A stretch of 64,000 nucleotides of DNA from DASYKT01 sp963718105 (GCA_963718105.1 OY970352.1:1178001-1242000), one strand, 5' to 3'. Positions 16,210-25,197 are shown, numbered from the stretch's first letter. Notes: generated from the sequence alone by a model not told the origin. Program-made: numbers and translations.

Positions 16210-16767
16210 ATGAAAAAGATCACGAGAAATATTTCGAGCGGAATTTTAGTTTTATTCCTTATATTAGCCTGCGAGGCGATCAGAGTCTCCGCTCAGGACA
16301 AAACGGTTTGGCTGGCCTGTACGTGGGACACGTCTTCGATCTTTAAAGGAAAAGACGGCCGGGAAAAATTCGAGCGCCGCTTTTATGTTTCGAATTTGAT
16401 CTCGATGTCGCGGGAAGAGTATTTAAGAATTGATAGTACAGGCGGCCGCCTCGAAGGGTTGTGTGGAGACTACCTGGACAAAACCGTTATGAAGGCTGCT
16501 GCCGAACGTAGCGAGCAGATAGAAAACGGTACTTTGACCGTGATCCGTAATATCGAGCTTTCCGGTGAAGACGCCGGCGGCAGTAAAGACGTCTACACCA
16601 CGCACCCGAAAGCGGATGTTGAGAAAAAATTGGCGGAAAGCATCAGGGAAATGAAAGATGCCAACCGTTTTATTATGAATTTTAATTGGGACGCCGGCGG
16701 CAAGAGCGAAGCCGCTGACTACGCTAACGAAAAGAAGCGTGTTTTGCCCACGCCGCCTCAGAAGTAA
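16210..16767 (+). CDS. Secreted protein of unknown function
   Basis: 185 residues from ATG 16210, chosen because GAGGAGG ends 4-5 bp upstream. The signal peptide is ISSGILVLFLILACEAIRVSA with cleavage near SAQ. The mature part is charged, has no internal hydrophobic segment and matches no family I recognise (start DKTVWLACTWDTSSIF, then a KKLAESIREMKDANRF helix). It may be transcribed with the preceding membrane protein gene (16 bp away). Confidence 0.6.
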   Translation: MKKITRNISSGILVLFLILACEAIRVSAQDKTVWLACTWDTSSIFKGKDGREKFERRFYVSNLISMSREEYLRIDSTGGRLEGLCGDYLDKTVMKAAAERSEQIENGTLTVIRNIELSGEDAGGSKDVYTTHPKADVEKKLAESIREMKDANRFIMNFNWDAGGKSEAADYANEKKRVLPTPPQK

Positions 16768-16780
16768 TGGGACAAAAATA

Positions 16781-17344
16781 ATGAGCGATGACCAGACAAT
16801 AATTTGGCGCAGGCTTGATATGCCGGGCCACGAGTGTGTGCGGGTGTTTTTTGCCGAAGACAGTTGGTACCTGGAAGGCACCTCTGTTTTTCTTTATGAA
16901 GATAAACCATGCCGGCTCGATTACCTGATCGAGTGCGACGAAAAATGGCAAACTACCGCGGCCGATATTACCGGATGGGCCGGCGATGAATTGATCGACC
17001 TGGAGATCGATATTGATGAAGACCGCCGCTGGTTCGTTAACGGAAAAGAATCTTCGGAGATCAAAGGCTGCATCGATATCGACCTGAATTTCAGCCCGGT
17101 AACCAATTCGCTGCCGATCAGGCGATTAAATATGGCGGTGGGAAAGGAAGCGGGCGTAAAAGCAGCCTGGCTTAGATTTCCGTCATTTCAATTTGAACCG
17201 CTCGAGCAAACTTACACGCGCCTTTCGGAAACCAGGTATCGCTATGAAAGCGGCGGCGGAAGTTTTACCAGCGAATTAGATGTGAATGAAGCCGGACTGG
17301 TTACGAATTATCCGGATTATTTTGTAGAGGAAAGAGCTGCGTAA
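16781..17344 (+). CDS. Putative glycolipid-binding family protein (PF06475-like)
   Basis: 187 residues. IIWRRLDMPGHECVRVFF at the start and CRLDYLIECDEKWQTTAADI, IDEDRRWFVNGKE and DIDLNFSPVTNSLPIRRL follow the pattern of the putative glycolipid-binding family, a cytosolic beta-barrel of uncertain role. ATG 16781 is used because the longer frame overlaps the upstream gene and has no ribosome site. It lies 6 bp upstream of the nucleotidyltransferase gene. Confidence 0.75.
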   Translation: MSDDQTIIWRRLDMPGHECVRVFFAEDSWYLEGTSVFLYEDKPCRLDYLIECDEKWQTTAADITGWAGDELIDLEIDIDEDRRWFVNGKESSEIKGCIDIDLNFSPVTNSLPIRRLNMAVGKEAGVKAAWLRFPSFQFEPLEQTYTRLSETRYRYESGGGSFTSELDVNEAGLVTNYPDYFVEERAA

Positions 17345-17350
17345 AATATT

Positions 17351-17809
17351 ATGGCTTCTTTGCTGGAAGAATTTACATCTTTAATAACGGCGTTCGATAA
17401 AGAAGAAATTGAATATGCGGTTTGCGGTGGATTAGCAATGGCGATCCATGGATTTACGCGAGCCACAGTCGATATAGACCTATTGATCGAACCGGAATCT
17501 CTGGAGAAAGCATTCAGCGTAGCTGAAGGTGAAGGTTATGATATTCGTGGACTTGATATATCATTTAAAGAGAGGGCGGTAGAGATCAGGCGCGTTTCAA
17601 AAATAGATGATGATGGTGAAGTGCTTTCATTGGATCTTTTAAGGGTAACTCCCCAGGTGCAAGACGTTTGGGAAACGCGGGAATTCGTAAGTTTTTTGGG
17701 GACCAAATTGCCTGTTGTCTCGCGCGAAGGCCTAAAGAAAATGAAAGTCCTCGCCGGAAGGCCGCAGGATTTGGCTGATATCGAAAGGCTGGAGAATGAA
17801 GAAAGTTGA
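17351..17809 (+). CDS. MNT-type nucleotidyltransferase (DUF6036/AbiEii-like)
   Basis: 152 residues. YAVCGGLAMAIHGFTRATVDIDLLIEP contains the nucleotidyltransferase GG...A and DID catalytic acids. Family members act as AMP- or NMP-transferring enzymes in toxin-antitoxin or abortive-infection pairs. A TAAAAT box ends 3 bp before the ATG, suggesting leaderless expression. The next small gene overlaps its end by 14 bp, which makes a two-gene module likely. Confidence 0.75.
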   Translation: MASLLEEFTSLITAFDKEEIEYAVCGGLAMAIHGFTRATVDIDLLIEPESLEKAFSVAEGEGYDIRGLDISFKERAVEIRRVSKIDDDGEVLSLDLLRVTPQVQDVWETREFVSFLGTKLPVVSREGLKKMKVLAGRPQDLADIERLENEES

Positions 17810-17963
17810 TATGTCAGAGCTGGCAGTTTTGCGAAGGTTGAAAAAAGTCGATCAGCTTCGAGAACTTTGTCTGGCTTTGATGAAAGCCAGGAAACTTACA
17901 CCCGAAGAGAGCGTCGCGTTAAAGGCGAAACGCGCGGAGAAGACTGTCGTGGAAAACTCCTGA
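17796..17963 (+). CDS. Small helical partner of the nucleotidyltransferase
   Basis: A 55-codon frame starting at ATG 17796 inside the end of the preceding gene, with GGAG directly upstream; ATG 17811 is an alternative. The product is basic and helical (LAVLRRLKKVDQLRELCLAL, then a LTPEESVALKAKRAEK tail) with no family I can name. The overlap and the charge pattern are typical of a small antitoxin or accessory subunit. It ends in TGA at 17961-17963. Confidence 0.55.
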   Translation: MKKVDMSELAVLRRLKKVDQLRELCLALMKARKLTPEESVALKAKRAEKTVVENS

Positions 17964-18071
17964 TGGACAGTGAAAGATCACGTCAGATAACTTCCGGTTA
18001 TTCTTATATGAAGCCGATCTGATAGCTTCAAAAACCTCAATTACTCGCGGAAATTGCTACAATAAACTCAA

Positions 18072-19430
18072 ATGGACGACATTTTGGCGGCGCGTTCGCA
18101 AATGGCGATGTCGCTCGCCTTTCATATTGTTTTTGCGTCTATCGGGATCGCGATGCCGCTGTTGATGGTGATCGCGGAGTGGCGATGGCTGCGCACAAAA
18201 GATGAAGTTTATCTGACGCTGGCAAAGCGCTGGGCAAAGGGAACGGCGATACTTTTTGCCGTCGGTGCGGTTTCGGGAACGGTGCTTTCTTTTGAACTCG
18301 GATTATTGTTTCCCGGTTTTATGGGTTTTGCGGGTTCGATCATCGGGATGCCGTTTTCGCTCGAGGGCTTCGCGTTTTTTACCGAAGCAATATTTTTAGG
18401 CATCTATCTTTACGGCTGGCAGCGCGTTTCCCCGAAAGCGCATCTTTTTTCCGGCGTGATGGTCGCTGTTAGCGGAGCGCTCTCCGGAATTTTTGTGGTC
18501 ATTGCCAATGCCTGGATGAATGCGCCGACAGGTTTCCGGTTAGTGGACGGCAAAGCGGTCGATGTCGATCCGATAGCGGCGATGATGAATGCCGCCGCCT
18601 TTCCGCAAGTCCTCCACATGATACTGGCTTCGTATGCCGCGACGGGGTTTGCCGTGGCGGGCATTCATGCTTTTATGCTGCTGCGCCAAAGAGAGCTGCG
18701 GGGCGAAAGAAGTAGCACCTTTCACAGGTATGCGCTCGGGATTGCCTTGATAGTCGGGGGCGTGGCTGCTGCCCTGCAGCCGTTAAGCGGAGACATCCTG
18801 GCGAAAACCGTCGCCAAAAATCAACCGATCAAACTCGCCGCCATGGAAGGGCAATTTGAAACCGAAAAGGCCGCGCCGCTACGCATCGGCGGGATTCCGG
18901 ATGAGGCTGCCAAAGTGACAAGATATGCGATCGAATTACCCTACGGCCTGAGTTTTCTGGCATACGGCGATCCTAATGCGGAGGTGGCAGGGTTGAATGA
19001 TTTCCCCGCCGATCAGCATCCGCCGGTCGCGATCGTGCATTTTTCATTTCAGATAATGATCGCCTGCGGTATGGCCATGATGCTGCTGGCGCTATGGGGT
19101 GCATGGAGATGGGCGCGCTGGATCAGGGCGAGAAAAAATAAGTCTAAAAGCTGGTTCGATTCGAAATGGTTTTTGCGCGCGCTGGTGTTCGCCGCTCCGC
19201 TGGGTTTTATCGCGACCGAAACCGGTTGGGTCGTAACGGAGGTCGGCCGCCAGCCATGGGTGATCTATAACGTGATGCGGACGGCAGATGCCGTCACGCC
19301 GATGCCGCATTTGATAATTCCATTTTTGACCTTTACGCTCCTATATATTTTCCTCGCGGTAATTACCGCCTGGCTGTTATTAAGGCAGGTCGCGGCAAGC
19401 CCTGTCGGAGACGAAACAGAGGAAAGATAG
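18072..19430 (+). CDS. cydA: Cytochrome bd ubiquinol oxidase subunit I
   Basis: 452 residues with about nine membrane spans. AARSQMAMSLAFHIVFASIGI carries the haem b595 histidine, and ETGWVVTEVGRQPWVIYNVMRT is the conserved GWxxxExGRQPW block near the haem sites. The Q-loop is short, as in the cyanide-insensitive (CIO) or short-loop class. It transfers quinol electrons to oxygen in the inner membrane with subunit II, encoded 59 bp downstream. TACAAT at 18058-18063 lies 8 bp before the ATG with no Shine-Dalgarno sequence, which fits a leaderless mRNA. It has no known link to the kynurenine genes around it. Confidence 0.95.
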   Translation: MDDILAARSQMAMSLAFHIVFASIGIAMPLLMVIAEWRWLRTKDEVYLTLAKRWAKGTAILFAVGAVSGTVLSFELGLLFPGFMGFAGSIIGMPFSLEGFAFFTEAIFLGIYLYGWQRVSPKAHLFSGVMVAVSGALSGIFVVIANAWMNAPTGFRLVDGKAVDVDPIAAMMNAAAFPQVLHMILASYAATGFAVAGIHAFMLLRQRELRGERSSTFHRYALGIALIVGGVAAALQPLSGDILAKTVAKNQPIKLAAMEGQFETEKAAPLRIGGIPDEAAKVTRYAIELPYGLSFLAYGDPNAEVAGLNDFPADQHPPVAIVHFSFQIMIACGMAMMLLALWGAWRWARWIRARKNKSKSWFDSKWFLRALVFAAPLGFIATETGWVVTEVGRQPWVIYNVMRTADAVTPMPHLIIPFLTFTLLYIFLAVITAWLLLRQVAASPVGDETEER

Positions 19431-19489
19431 GAAATTGAGGGAAATTAGGGGAACAAGGGAAACAGGGACGACAGGAGCGGAGGTGACGG

Positions 19490-20527
19490 ATGACGCTTGA
19501 GATAATCATCGCCGGTTCGATGATCGCCGCGCTTATTTTTTACGCTTTGCTGGGCGGCGCCGATTACGGCGGCGGGGTTTGGGACATTTTTGCTTTCGGC
19601 CCGCGGGCAAAAGCGCAGCGTGAATTGATCGCCAAAGCTATCGGCCCCGTTTGGGAAGCCAATCACGTCTGGCTGATACTGGTGATAGTAGTTCTTTTTA
19701 GCGCATTTCCAGCGGCATTTTCCGCCATTTCGATCGCGCTGCATATTCCGCTGACACTTTTATTGATCGGCATCGTTCTGCGCGGGACGGCGTTCGTATT
19801 TCGCAGCTACGATTCAAAACACGACCGGGTGCAGCGGCGCTGGAGCCTGGTTTTTTCGATGGCGAGCATTATTACCCCGGTGCTTCTGGGTGTGACGCTG
19901 GGCGCGATAGCTTCGGGCACGATCCGCGTCGAAAAGGGAATTGTCACATCGGGATTTTTTAATGCCTGGCTGGACGTGTTTCCCTTTGCCGTAGGAGTGT
20001 TTGCGATCGTGCTGTTTGCGTTTTTGGCGGCGGTATATTTAACTTTGGAAACGGAAGACCGTGTCTTGCAGGAAGATTTTCGTTTGCGGGCACTGCTGTC
20101 CGGGGCCGCGGTCGGTATCATGGCGCTGGTTGTTTTTCTGCTGGCGGGAACGGGGGCGCCGGTCGTGCGCGCCGGTATCAGCCAGACATGGTGGGCGGCC
20201 ATGCTGCATATTCTGACGGCAATTTTCGCGCTCGGCGCTTTTTACGCTCTGTGGACGAGAAAGTATAAATTAGCGAGAATCTGCGCGGCCGCACAGGTGG
20301 CGCTGATCCTGCTGGGCTGGGCTTTTTCGCAATTTCCTTATTTGGTCGTGCCGGATATTACGATCGCCTCGGCAGCCGCGCCGGCCATTACCTTGCAGTT
20401 GCTGTTAGGGGCGCTGATCGGGGGAGCGCTTATTTTGTTTCCGTCGTATTATTATTTGTTTCGGGTGTTTAAAAGTGAAAAGGTTTTTTCCGACAGTGAT
20501 GAGAGCGCAAGGGAAAATACTGAATAA
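19490..20527 (+). CDS. cydB: Cytochrome bd ubiquinol oxidase subunit II
   Basis: 345 residues with about eight or nine membrane segments. ALLGGADYGGGVWDIFAFG and GPVWEANHVWLILVIVVLF are signature CydB stretches. GGAGGTG precedes the ATG. It partners CydA; no CydX-like small gene or cydCD transporter is visible. ACMSD starts 3 bp after its stop codon, so the two may share a transcript. Confidence 0.95.
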   Translation: MTLEIIIAGSMIAALIFYALLGGADYGGGVWDIFAFGPRAKAQRELIAKAIGPVWEANHVWLILVIVVLFSAFPAAFSAISIALHIPLTLLLIGIVLRGTAFVFRSYDSKHDRVQRRWSLVFSMASIITPVLLGVTLGAIASGTIRVEKGIVTSGFFNAWLDVFPFAVGVFAIVLFAFLAAVYLTLETEDRVLQEDFRLRALLSGAAVGIMALVVFLLAGTGAPVVRAGISQTWWAAMLHILTAIFALGAFYALWTRKYKLARICAAAQVALILLGWAFSQFPYLVVPDITIASAAAPAITLQLLLGALIGGALILFPSYYYLFRVFKSEKVFSDSDESARENTE

Positions 20528-20530
20528 AAT

Positions 20531-21541
20531 ATGCTAAAGATCGACATTCACACTCATATCCTGCCCAAGGAAATTCCGAATTGGAAAGAGAAGTTCGGTT
20601 ACGGCGGGTTTATCCAGCTCGATCATCACACGGCCTGCGCCGCGCGGATGATCAAGGACGACGGATATTTTTTCCGCGAGATCGAAGACAATTGCTGGGA
20701 TCCCGGTAAACGAATAACGGAGATCGATCAAACGGGCGTAAACGTACAGGTGCTTTCGACTGTGCCGATAATGTTTAGCTATTGGGCAAAGCCGCAGGAC
20801 GGATTGGAGCTGGCAAAGTTTTTGAACGATCATATCGCCTCGATCGTTAATGATTACCCGAAGAGATTCATAGGCCTCGGGACCGTGCCGCTGCAGGACG
20901 CGGCGCTCGCCATAAAGGAGCTGGGACGCTGCAGACAGATCGGCCTGGCAGGAGTACAGATCGGCACTAATATTAATCAACTGAACCTGGGCGAATCGCG
21001 ATACTTCGAATTTTTTGCGGCTTGCGCGGAAATGGGAATGGCGATCTTTGTGCACCCGTGGGACATGATGGGCGAAACCGATATGAAAAAATATTGGCTG
21101 CCCTGGCTGGTCGGAATGCCGGCGGAAGTTTCGCGCGCTATCTGCTCATTGATCTTTTCGGGCGTGCTGGAAAAGCTTCCCAACCTGCGGATCGCTTTTG
21201 CGCATGGCGGCGGCGCATTTCCGGCGACGCTGGGACGCATCGAGCACGGGTTTAATGTTCGTCCGGATCTTTGCGCCGTGGATAATCCACATAGCCCCAA
21301 AAAATATTTAGGGAAGATCTATTTCGATTCGCTGGTTCATGAACCCGCCAAGCTGGATTATTTACTTAACCTGGTCGGGGCCGATCAGGTCGCGCTCGGT
21401 TCCGATTACCCGTTTCCGCTGGGCGAAGCCGTGCCGGGCAGCCTGATCGGATCCATGCCTTACGATGAGACGATCAAGGCAATGCTGCTCCACGGCACGG
21501 CGCTGAACTGGCTTAATTTAAATAAAGGACGTTTTGAATGA
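20531..21541 (+). CDS. nbaD: 2-Amino-3-carboxymuconate-6-semialdehyde decarboxylase
   Basis: Amidohydrolase-superfamily decarboxylase of 336 residues, the usual ACMSD length. Zinc ligands are visible as HTHILP at residues 5-7 region, FVHPWDMMG, AFAHGGGAFP and the Asp in GSDYPFPLGE. It removes CO2 from the 3-HAO product to give 2-aminomuconate semialdehyde, steering flow away from quinolinate. The start codon lies 3 bp after cydB, and the stop overlaps the next gene by 4 bp (ATGA), so it sits inside an expression unit. Confidence 0.93.
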   Translation: MLKIDIHTHILPKEIPNWKEKFGYGGFIQLDHHTACAARMIKDDGYFFREIEDNCWDPGKRITEIDQTGVNVQVLSTVPIMFSYWAKPQDGLELAKFLNDHIASIVNDYPKRFIGLGTVPLQDAALAIKELGRCRQIGLAGVQIGTNINQLNLGESRYFEFFAACAEMGMAIFVHPWDMMGETDMKKYWLPWLVGMPAEVSRAICSLIFSGVLEKLPNLRIAFAHGGGAFPATLGRIEHGFNVRPDLCAVDNPHSPKKYLGKIYFDSLVHEPAKLDYLLNLVGADQVALGSDYPFPLGEAVPGSLIGSMPYDETIKAMLLHGTALNWLNLNKGRFE

Positions 21542-21987
21542 AGCTCAAAATCCTGCCGGCCTTAGTGTGTGTTCTGTTTTGTTTTGCTGTTCCGGCCGCC
21601 GCCCAAAAAGTTGCGGCAAATAATCCTGACGTAATATCCGTCTTAAAGAAATATGATGACGCGTGGAACGGCAAGTACCGGGCCGCGGTGGACAAAATAC
21701 TCGCGCCGGAATATATCTATTTTAGTTCGACAGGCGGCATGACATCGCGAAAGCGCACGCTTGAGTTCCTTGTGTCTCCGGGTTACAAGCTGGACTTTGT
21801 CGAGCGGAGCGAAATAACGTCGTACCGGACCGGCGATACTGTCGTCATAAGCAGCCGTTGGAAAGGCAAAGGAACTTATGATAAAGAAGAGATCAACGAC
21901 GATCAGCGGTGCAGCTTGATCTTTTCAAAGTTAAAAGGCCAATGGAAACTGGCTTCGGAACACTGCACCCAGATCAGCGGGCGGTAG
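21538..21987 (+). CDS. Secreted NTF2-like (DUF4440-type) protein
   Basis: 149 residues with a signal peptide (LPALVCVLFCFAVPAAAQ). The mature part is a cone-shaped NTF2-like domain: VISVLKKYDDAWNGK, then EYIYFSSTGG, VVISSRWKGKG and a QWKLASEHCTQI end. Such proteins are often small-molecule binding or of unknown function. It is translationally coupled to ACMSD through an ATGA overlap. A terminator follows. Confidence 0.75.
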   Translation: MKLKILPALVCVLFCFAVPAAAQKVAANNPDVISVLKKYDDAWNGKYRAAVDKILAPEYIYFSSTGGMTSRKRTLEFLVSPGYKLDFVERSEITSYRTGDTVVISSRWKGKGTYDKEEINDDQRCSLIFSKLKGQWKLASEHCTQISGR

Positions 21988-22028
21988 CAGAGGCAGCAAC
22001 GAACAATTAATTTGAATGGTTAGTCCTG

Positions 22029-22069
22029 AAGGGGCGGCAGCACTGACCGAGTTTCTGCGGCCCCTTTTT
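22029..22069 (+). terminator. Intrinsic terminator after the ACMSD/NTF2-like unit
   Basis: AAGGGGC pairs with GCCCCTT; after a single G-G mismatch GCAG pairs with CTGC. A run of five T residues follows. Confidence 0.75.
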
Positions 22070-22081
22070 CGAAAATTCCGA

Positions 22082-22117
22082 CCCAGGGTGCCGCTCGCTT
22101 CGCTCACTTACCCTGGC
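22082..22117. repeat. CCCAGGGT...TACCCTGG palindromic repeat
   Basis: CCAGGGTGCCGCTCGCTTCG then CTCACTTACCCTGG. It has complementary ends and an inner hairpin. I recall similar sequences as dispersed repeats in several soil phyla; only one copy was noticed here. Confidence 0.6.
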
Positions 22118-22188
22118 TATTTTCTTTGTCCCCGTTGGGACTTAAGGATAGATTTCAAATTAACCCACTACTTTAACCTTAAAATTTC

Positions 22189-22620
22189 CTACAAAGTAGA
22201 TCCTTTCTTTACTTCAGACGCCTTATTTTTGGACAGGTTTTGGCGGCCATTATTGTTGTGATAGAGCGAGTAACCCCGGTCTAAAAAAGCAAGCCTCGAA
22301 AGGCTGCGCTGATCGCTTTGCAAGTCGAATACAAGCGCCGGTTCGTTCACCGATGTGCGGCCGTTTTCGGTGGCCAAAACTCTATCGAGCTGTACGCCTT
22401 CCTTATCTTCCAGCAGCAAATTAACTATTGCATCGCCGGTTTTTTGCAGTTTTATTACATACTCTCCCGCGGGATAGCTATTTTCCCCGAATGTAAACGC
22501 GAACGGTATTTTGGCGTCGATCCGATTATTGATCTGCGCGTCAGCAGTGGTAGCGGAAATGATGGAAAATGCGGTGACTAAGACCAGCATTGAACAAATT
22601 TGAATAATTTTTTTGATCAT
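22189..22620 (-). CDS. Small secreted protein of an acidobacterial family
   Basis: 143 residues with a signal peptide (ICSMLVLVTAFSIISATTADA). The mature start DAKIPFAFTFGENSYPAGEYVIKL is the IPF-x-F-x-GxxxxPAGxY pattern common in acidobacterial secretomes; the function is unknown. AGGAG lies 9 bp before the ATG. It is encoded against the flow of the neighbouring pathway genes. Confidence 0.75.
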   Translation of the reverse strand: MIKKIIQICSMLVLVTAFSIISATTADAQINNRIDAKIPFAFTFGENSYPAGEYVIKLQKTGDAIVNLLLEDKEGVQLDRVLATENGRTSVNEPALVFDLQSDQRSLSRLAFLDRGYSLYHNNNGRQNLSKNKASEVKKGSTL

Positions 22621-22840
22621 GACGTTTTTCTCCTATTAGTTAGAATCAGTGAAGACAAAGTCTTCATTTGTAACGCGGAAAAGAACGTCAAAAAAAGGCA
22701 GGGTTCTTGCGTCAGCCGGGGTTCGCATCCGGACCAAAGAACCTTGGAGCGTTCTTTCCGGGCATCATATTCCCCAACTAATGCTTAAAAGGTTTAACGC
22801 AGAAGCGAAAATATTGTTTCAGGAAATTTTCGCCCCCCGG

Positions 22841-22871
22841 GAAATTCTGTTAAAAGCGAAATTCTGTTAAA
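22841..22871 (+). promoter_or_regulatory. Tandem 14-bp direct repeat before kynU
   Basis: GAAATTCTGTTAAA occurs at 22841-22854 and again at 22858-22871, 17 bp apart and 10 bp before the kynureninase ATG. It could be a regulator site or a local duplication. The rest of the 22621-22881 gap shows no gene. Confidence 0.45.
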
Positions 22872-22881
22872 TTAGTTTTCG

Positions 22882-24171
22882 ATGATAAGTCCAGACCACC
22901 AGTATAAAAAAGGCGACGCTTTTGCCGCCGAAATGGATGCGGCCGATCCTCTCGGGTCTTTTCGCGGAAAGTTTTACCTGCCGCGGCAGCAGAGTGGTGA
23001 AGAGTATGTTTACTTCACCGGAAACTCGCTCGGCCTGCAGCCGAAAACCGCGCGCGGCTATGTTGAGCAGGAATTAAAGGACTGGGAAGAATTGGGCGTA
23101 AAGGCCCATCTCGAAGCAAAAACGCCGTGGCTGCCTTATCACGAATTTTTGACCGAACAGATGGCCGCGGTGATCGGCGCCTTGCCCGTCGAGACCGTGG
23201 TAATGAATTCACTGACGGTCAATTTGCACCTGCTGCTCGTGTCTTTTTACCGCCCCACGCAAACGCGGCGCAAGATCGTTATCGAACGCGGCGCTTTTCC
23301 GTCGGATCAATATGCGGTTGAATCGCAGATAAAGTTTCATGGTTTTGACCCGGCCGCTTGCCTGGTAGAGCTTACGCCGCGCGAAGGCGAGGCGACGCTG
23401 CGTACCGAAGATATTCTGCAAACTATCGAAAAAGAAGGCGAGACTATCGCGCTTGTTTTGCTCGGCGGGGTGAATTATTACACCGGGCAGGCTTTTGAAA
23501 TGCAGCGGATCGCGGACGCCGGGCACAAAGCCGGCGCGGTCGTCGGATTCGATCTGGCGCACGCGGCGGGAAATCTGGAACTCAAAATGCACGATTGGAA
23601 TGTGGATTTTGCCGCCTGGTGTTCTTACAAATATCTCAACGCCGGGCCCGGCGCCGTGGCCGGGGCTTTTGTGCACGAGCGCCACTCGACGAGTTTTGAC
23701 CTGCCGCGGTTTGCCGGCTGGTGGGGGCACGATAAAGAGACGCGGTTTCTGATGGGGCCGAATTTTAAACCGATGGCGGGCGCCGAAGGCTGGCAGATCT
23801 CGAACCCGCCGATCCTGCAAATGGCGGCGCTGCGCGCCTCGCTCGAAGTATTTGCCGAAGCGGGAATGCCCGCTTTGGTGGAAAAATCGCGCAAGCTGAC
23901 CGGTTACCTGGAATACTTGCTGGAAGAAATTCAGGACGAAAGAATTTCCGTGATCACCCCGCGCGACCCGGCGCAGCGCGGCTGCCAGCTTTCCATCCGC
24001 GTCAAAGATGCAGACAAATCTCTCTACCAAAAAATTTCCGAACGCGGCGTGCTCGCCGATTGGCGCGAACCCGACGTCATCCGCGTCGCTCCCGCACCGC
24101 TTTATAATAGCTTTGCGGATGTATTTAAGTTTGCGGGAATATTAAAGAGTGAGTTGGAGCGCGGACTTTAG
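22882..24171 (+). CDS. kynU: Kynureninase
   Basis: PLP enzyme of 429 residues that splits kynurenine or 3-hydroxykynurenine into (hydroxy)anthranilate and alanine. EYVYFTGNSLGLQPKTAR, the FDLAHAAGN cofactor Asp/His region and WCSYKYLNAGPGAVAGAF with the PLP-binding lysine are diagnostic. No Shine-Dalgarno sequence is seen. The last codons (ELERGL-stop) are encoded inside a family A-like inverted repeat, so the extreme C-terminus may have been replaced by the repeat. Confidence 0.95.
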   Translation: MISPDHQYKKGDAFAAEMDAADPLGSFRGKFYLPRQQSGEEYVYFTGNSLGLQPKTARGYVEQELKDWEELGVKAHLEAKTPWLPYHEFLTEQMAAVIGALPVETVVMNSLTVNLHLLLVSFYRPTQTRRKIVIERGAFPSDQYAVESQIKFHGFDPAACLVELTPREGEATLRTEDILQTIEKEGETIALVLLGGVNYYTGQAFEMQRIADAGHKAGAVVGFDLAHAAGNLELKMHDWNVDFAAWCSYKYLNAGPGAVAGAFVHERHSTSFDLPRFAGWWGHDKETRFLMGPNFKPMAGAEGWQISNPPILQMAALRASLEVFAEAGMPALVEKSRKLTGYLEYLLEEIQDERISVITPRDPAQRGCQLSIRVKDADKSLYQKISERGVLADWREPDVIRVAPAPLYNSFADVFKFAGILKSELERGL

Positions 24172-24206
24172 TCTGCAAAAAATGCCGAATGAACTCGGCG
24201 CTCCAA
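24154..24206. repeat. Family A-like inverted repeat overlapping the kynU stop
   Basis: TTGGAGCGC at 24154-24162 pairs with GCGCTCCAA at 24198-24206. The kynU stop codon at 24169-24171 lies between them. Confidence 0.7.
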
Positions 24207-24210
24207 AAAA

Positions 24211-25026
24211 ATGAAACTTAACGAGTTCAAAAACATCGCAGATTCTTTTTCCAAAGCAGAAAGACCACCCGTGCTTTTCATCGGCCATGGCAATCCGATG
24301 AATGTCATCACCGAAAATCCTTACCGGAAAAGCTGGGAAGTGCTGGGCCGGCAACTGCCGAAGCCGAGCGCGATATTATGTGTGTCGGCACACTGGTATA
24401 CCGACGGAACTTTTGTTACCACTAACGAGTTTCCATCCACGATCCATGATTTCGCCGGTTTTCCGCCGGAGCTTTTCGCACAGCAGTATCCGGCGCCGGG
24501 CGCTGTAGAACTGGCCGGTGAAACATCAGAAAAGTTAACAAAGACCCGGGTCGAAGGCGTTCAGGATTGGGGCCTGGACCACGGAGCATGGTGCGTGCTA
24601 AAACCCATGTTTCCCGCCGCCGACATTCCCGTTTTTCAACTCAGCATCGATTACACCAAACCGCCGCAATTTCACTTCGACCTGGCCAGGGAACTCGCTT
24701 TTTTGCGGGATAAAGGCGTGTTGATATTGGGGAGCGGAAATATAGTTCACAACCTGCGCCTGGTGCGTTGGGATGATAGTGAACCTTACGATTGGGCACT
24801 TGAATTTAATCAGACAGCGAAAGATAAATTGACCGGCAAAGATTTCGAAGCGCTGGTAAATTACTCGCAATTCGGACGGGCGGCGGAGCTTTCCATTCCC
24901 ACCAACGAACACTATCTTCCTTTGCTTTATGCGCTGGGCGCGAGCTGCATACCGGGTGATATTGAGGTCTTCAACGACGCTTTCGACTTAAGCTCGGTTT
25001 CCATGATGAGCGTTATTCTTACTTAG
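24211..25026 (+). CDS. LigB-type extradiol dioxygenase (4,5-DOPA dioxygenase-like)
   Basis: 271 residues of the class III extradiol dioxygenase fold, closest in pattern to YgiD/DODA. VLFIGHGNPMNVI, LCVSAHWYTDG, LDHGAWCVLKPMFP and NEHYLPLLYALGA provide the histidines expected for a metal site. The group opens catechol rings such as L-DOPA. It lies 39 bp after kynU on the same strand, so it might act on a hydroxylated aromatic from tryptophan or tyrosine breakdown, but the substrate is unproven. Confidence 0.82.
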   Translation: MKLNEFKNIADSFSKAERPPVLFIGHGNPMNVITENPYRKSWEVLGRQLPKPSAILCVSAHWYTDGTFVTTNEFPSTIHDFAGFPPELFAQQYPAPGAVELAGETSEKLTKTRVEGVQDWGLDHGAWCVLKPMFPAADIPVFQLSIDYTKPPQFHFDLARELAFLRDKGVLILGSGNIVHNLRLVRWDDSEPYDWALEFNQTAKDKLTGKDFEALVNYSQFGRAAELSIPTNEHYLPLLYALGASCIPGDIEVFNDAFDLSSVSMMSVILT

Positions 25027-25094
25027 CGGTCATAAGTTTACCTGTTGATCCACCTACCCGCTCACGCCGGCAGCTCCGACTTATTGCTTCAAAA

Positions 25095-25190
25095 CCGGGA
25101 TCGGAGGTGGAAACGCGACAGTTATGGAGCGTGTGATCATCGCTTTCGGAGACACGCTCCATAACTGTCGCGTTTCTGCCTTTATCCCAA
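25095..25190. repeat. Family C inverted-pair repeat
   Basis: GGGATCGGAGGTGGAAACGC then GACAGTTATGGAGCGTGT, a 19-bp centre, and the complementary ACACGCTCCATAACTGTCGC half ending near TTTATCCC. The same element occurs in opposite orientation inside the kmo gene, with matching outer flanks. Confidence 0.88.
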
Positions 25191-25197
25191 AAAAAAA

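Noticed and set aside
22016..22261. 81-codon frame downstream of the NTF2-like gene
   Set aside because: It covers a terminator and a palindromic repeat and overlaps the opposite-strand secreted protein gene.
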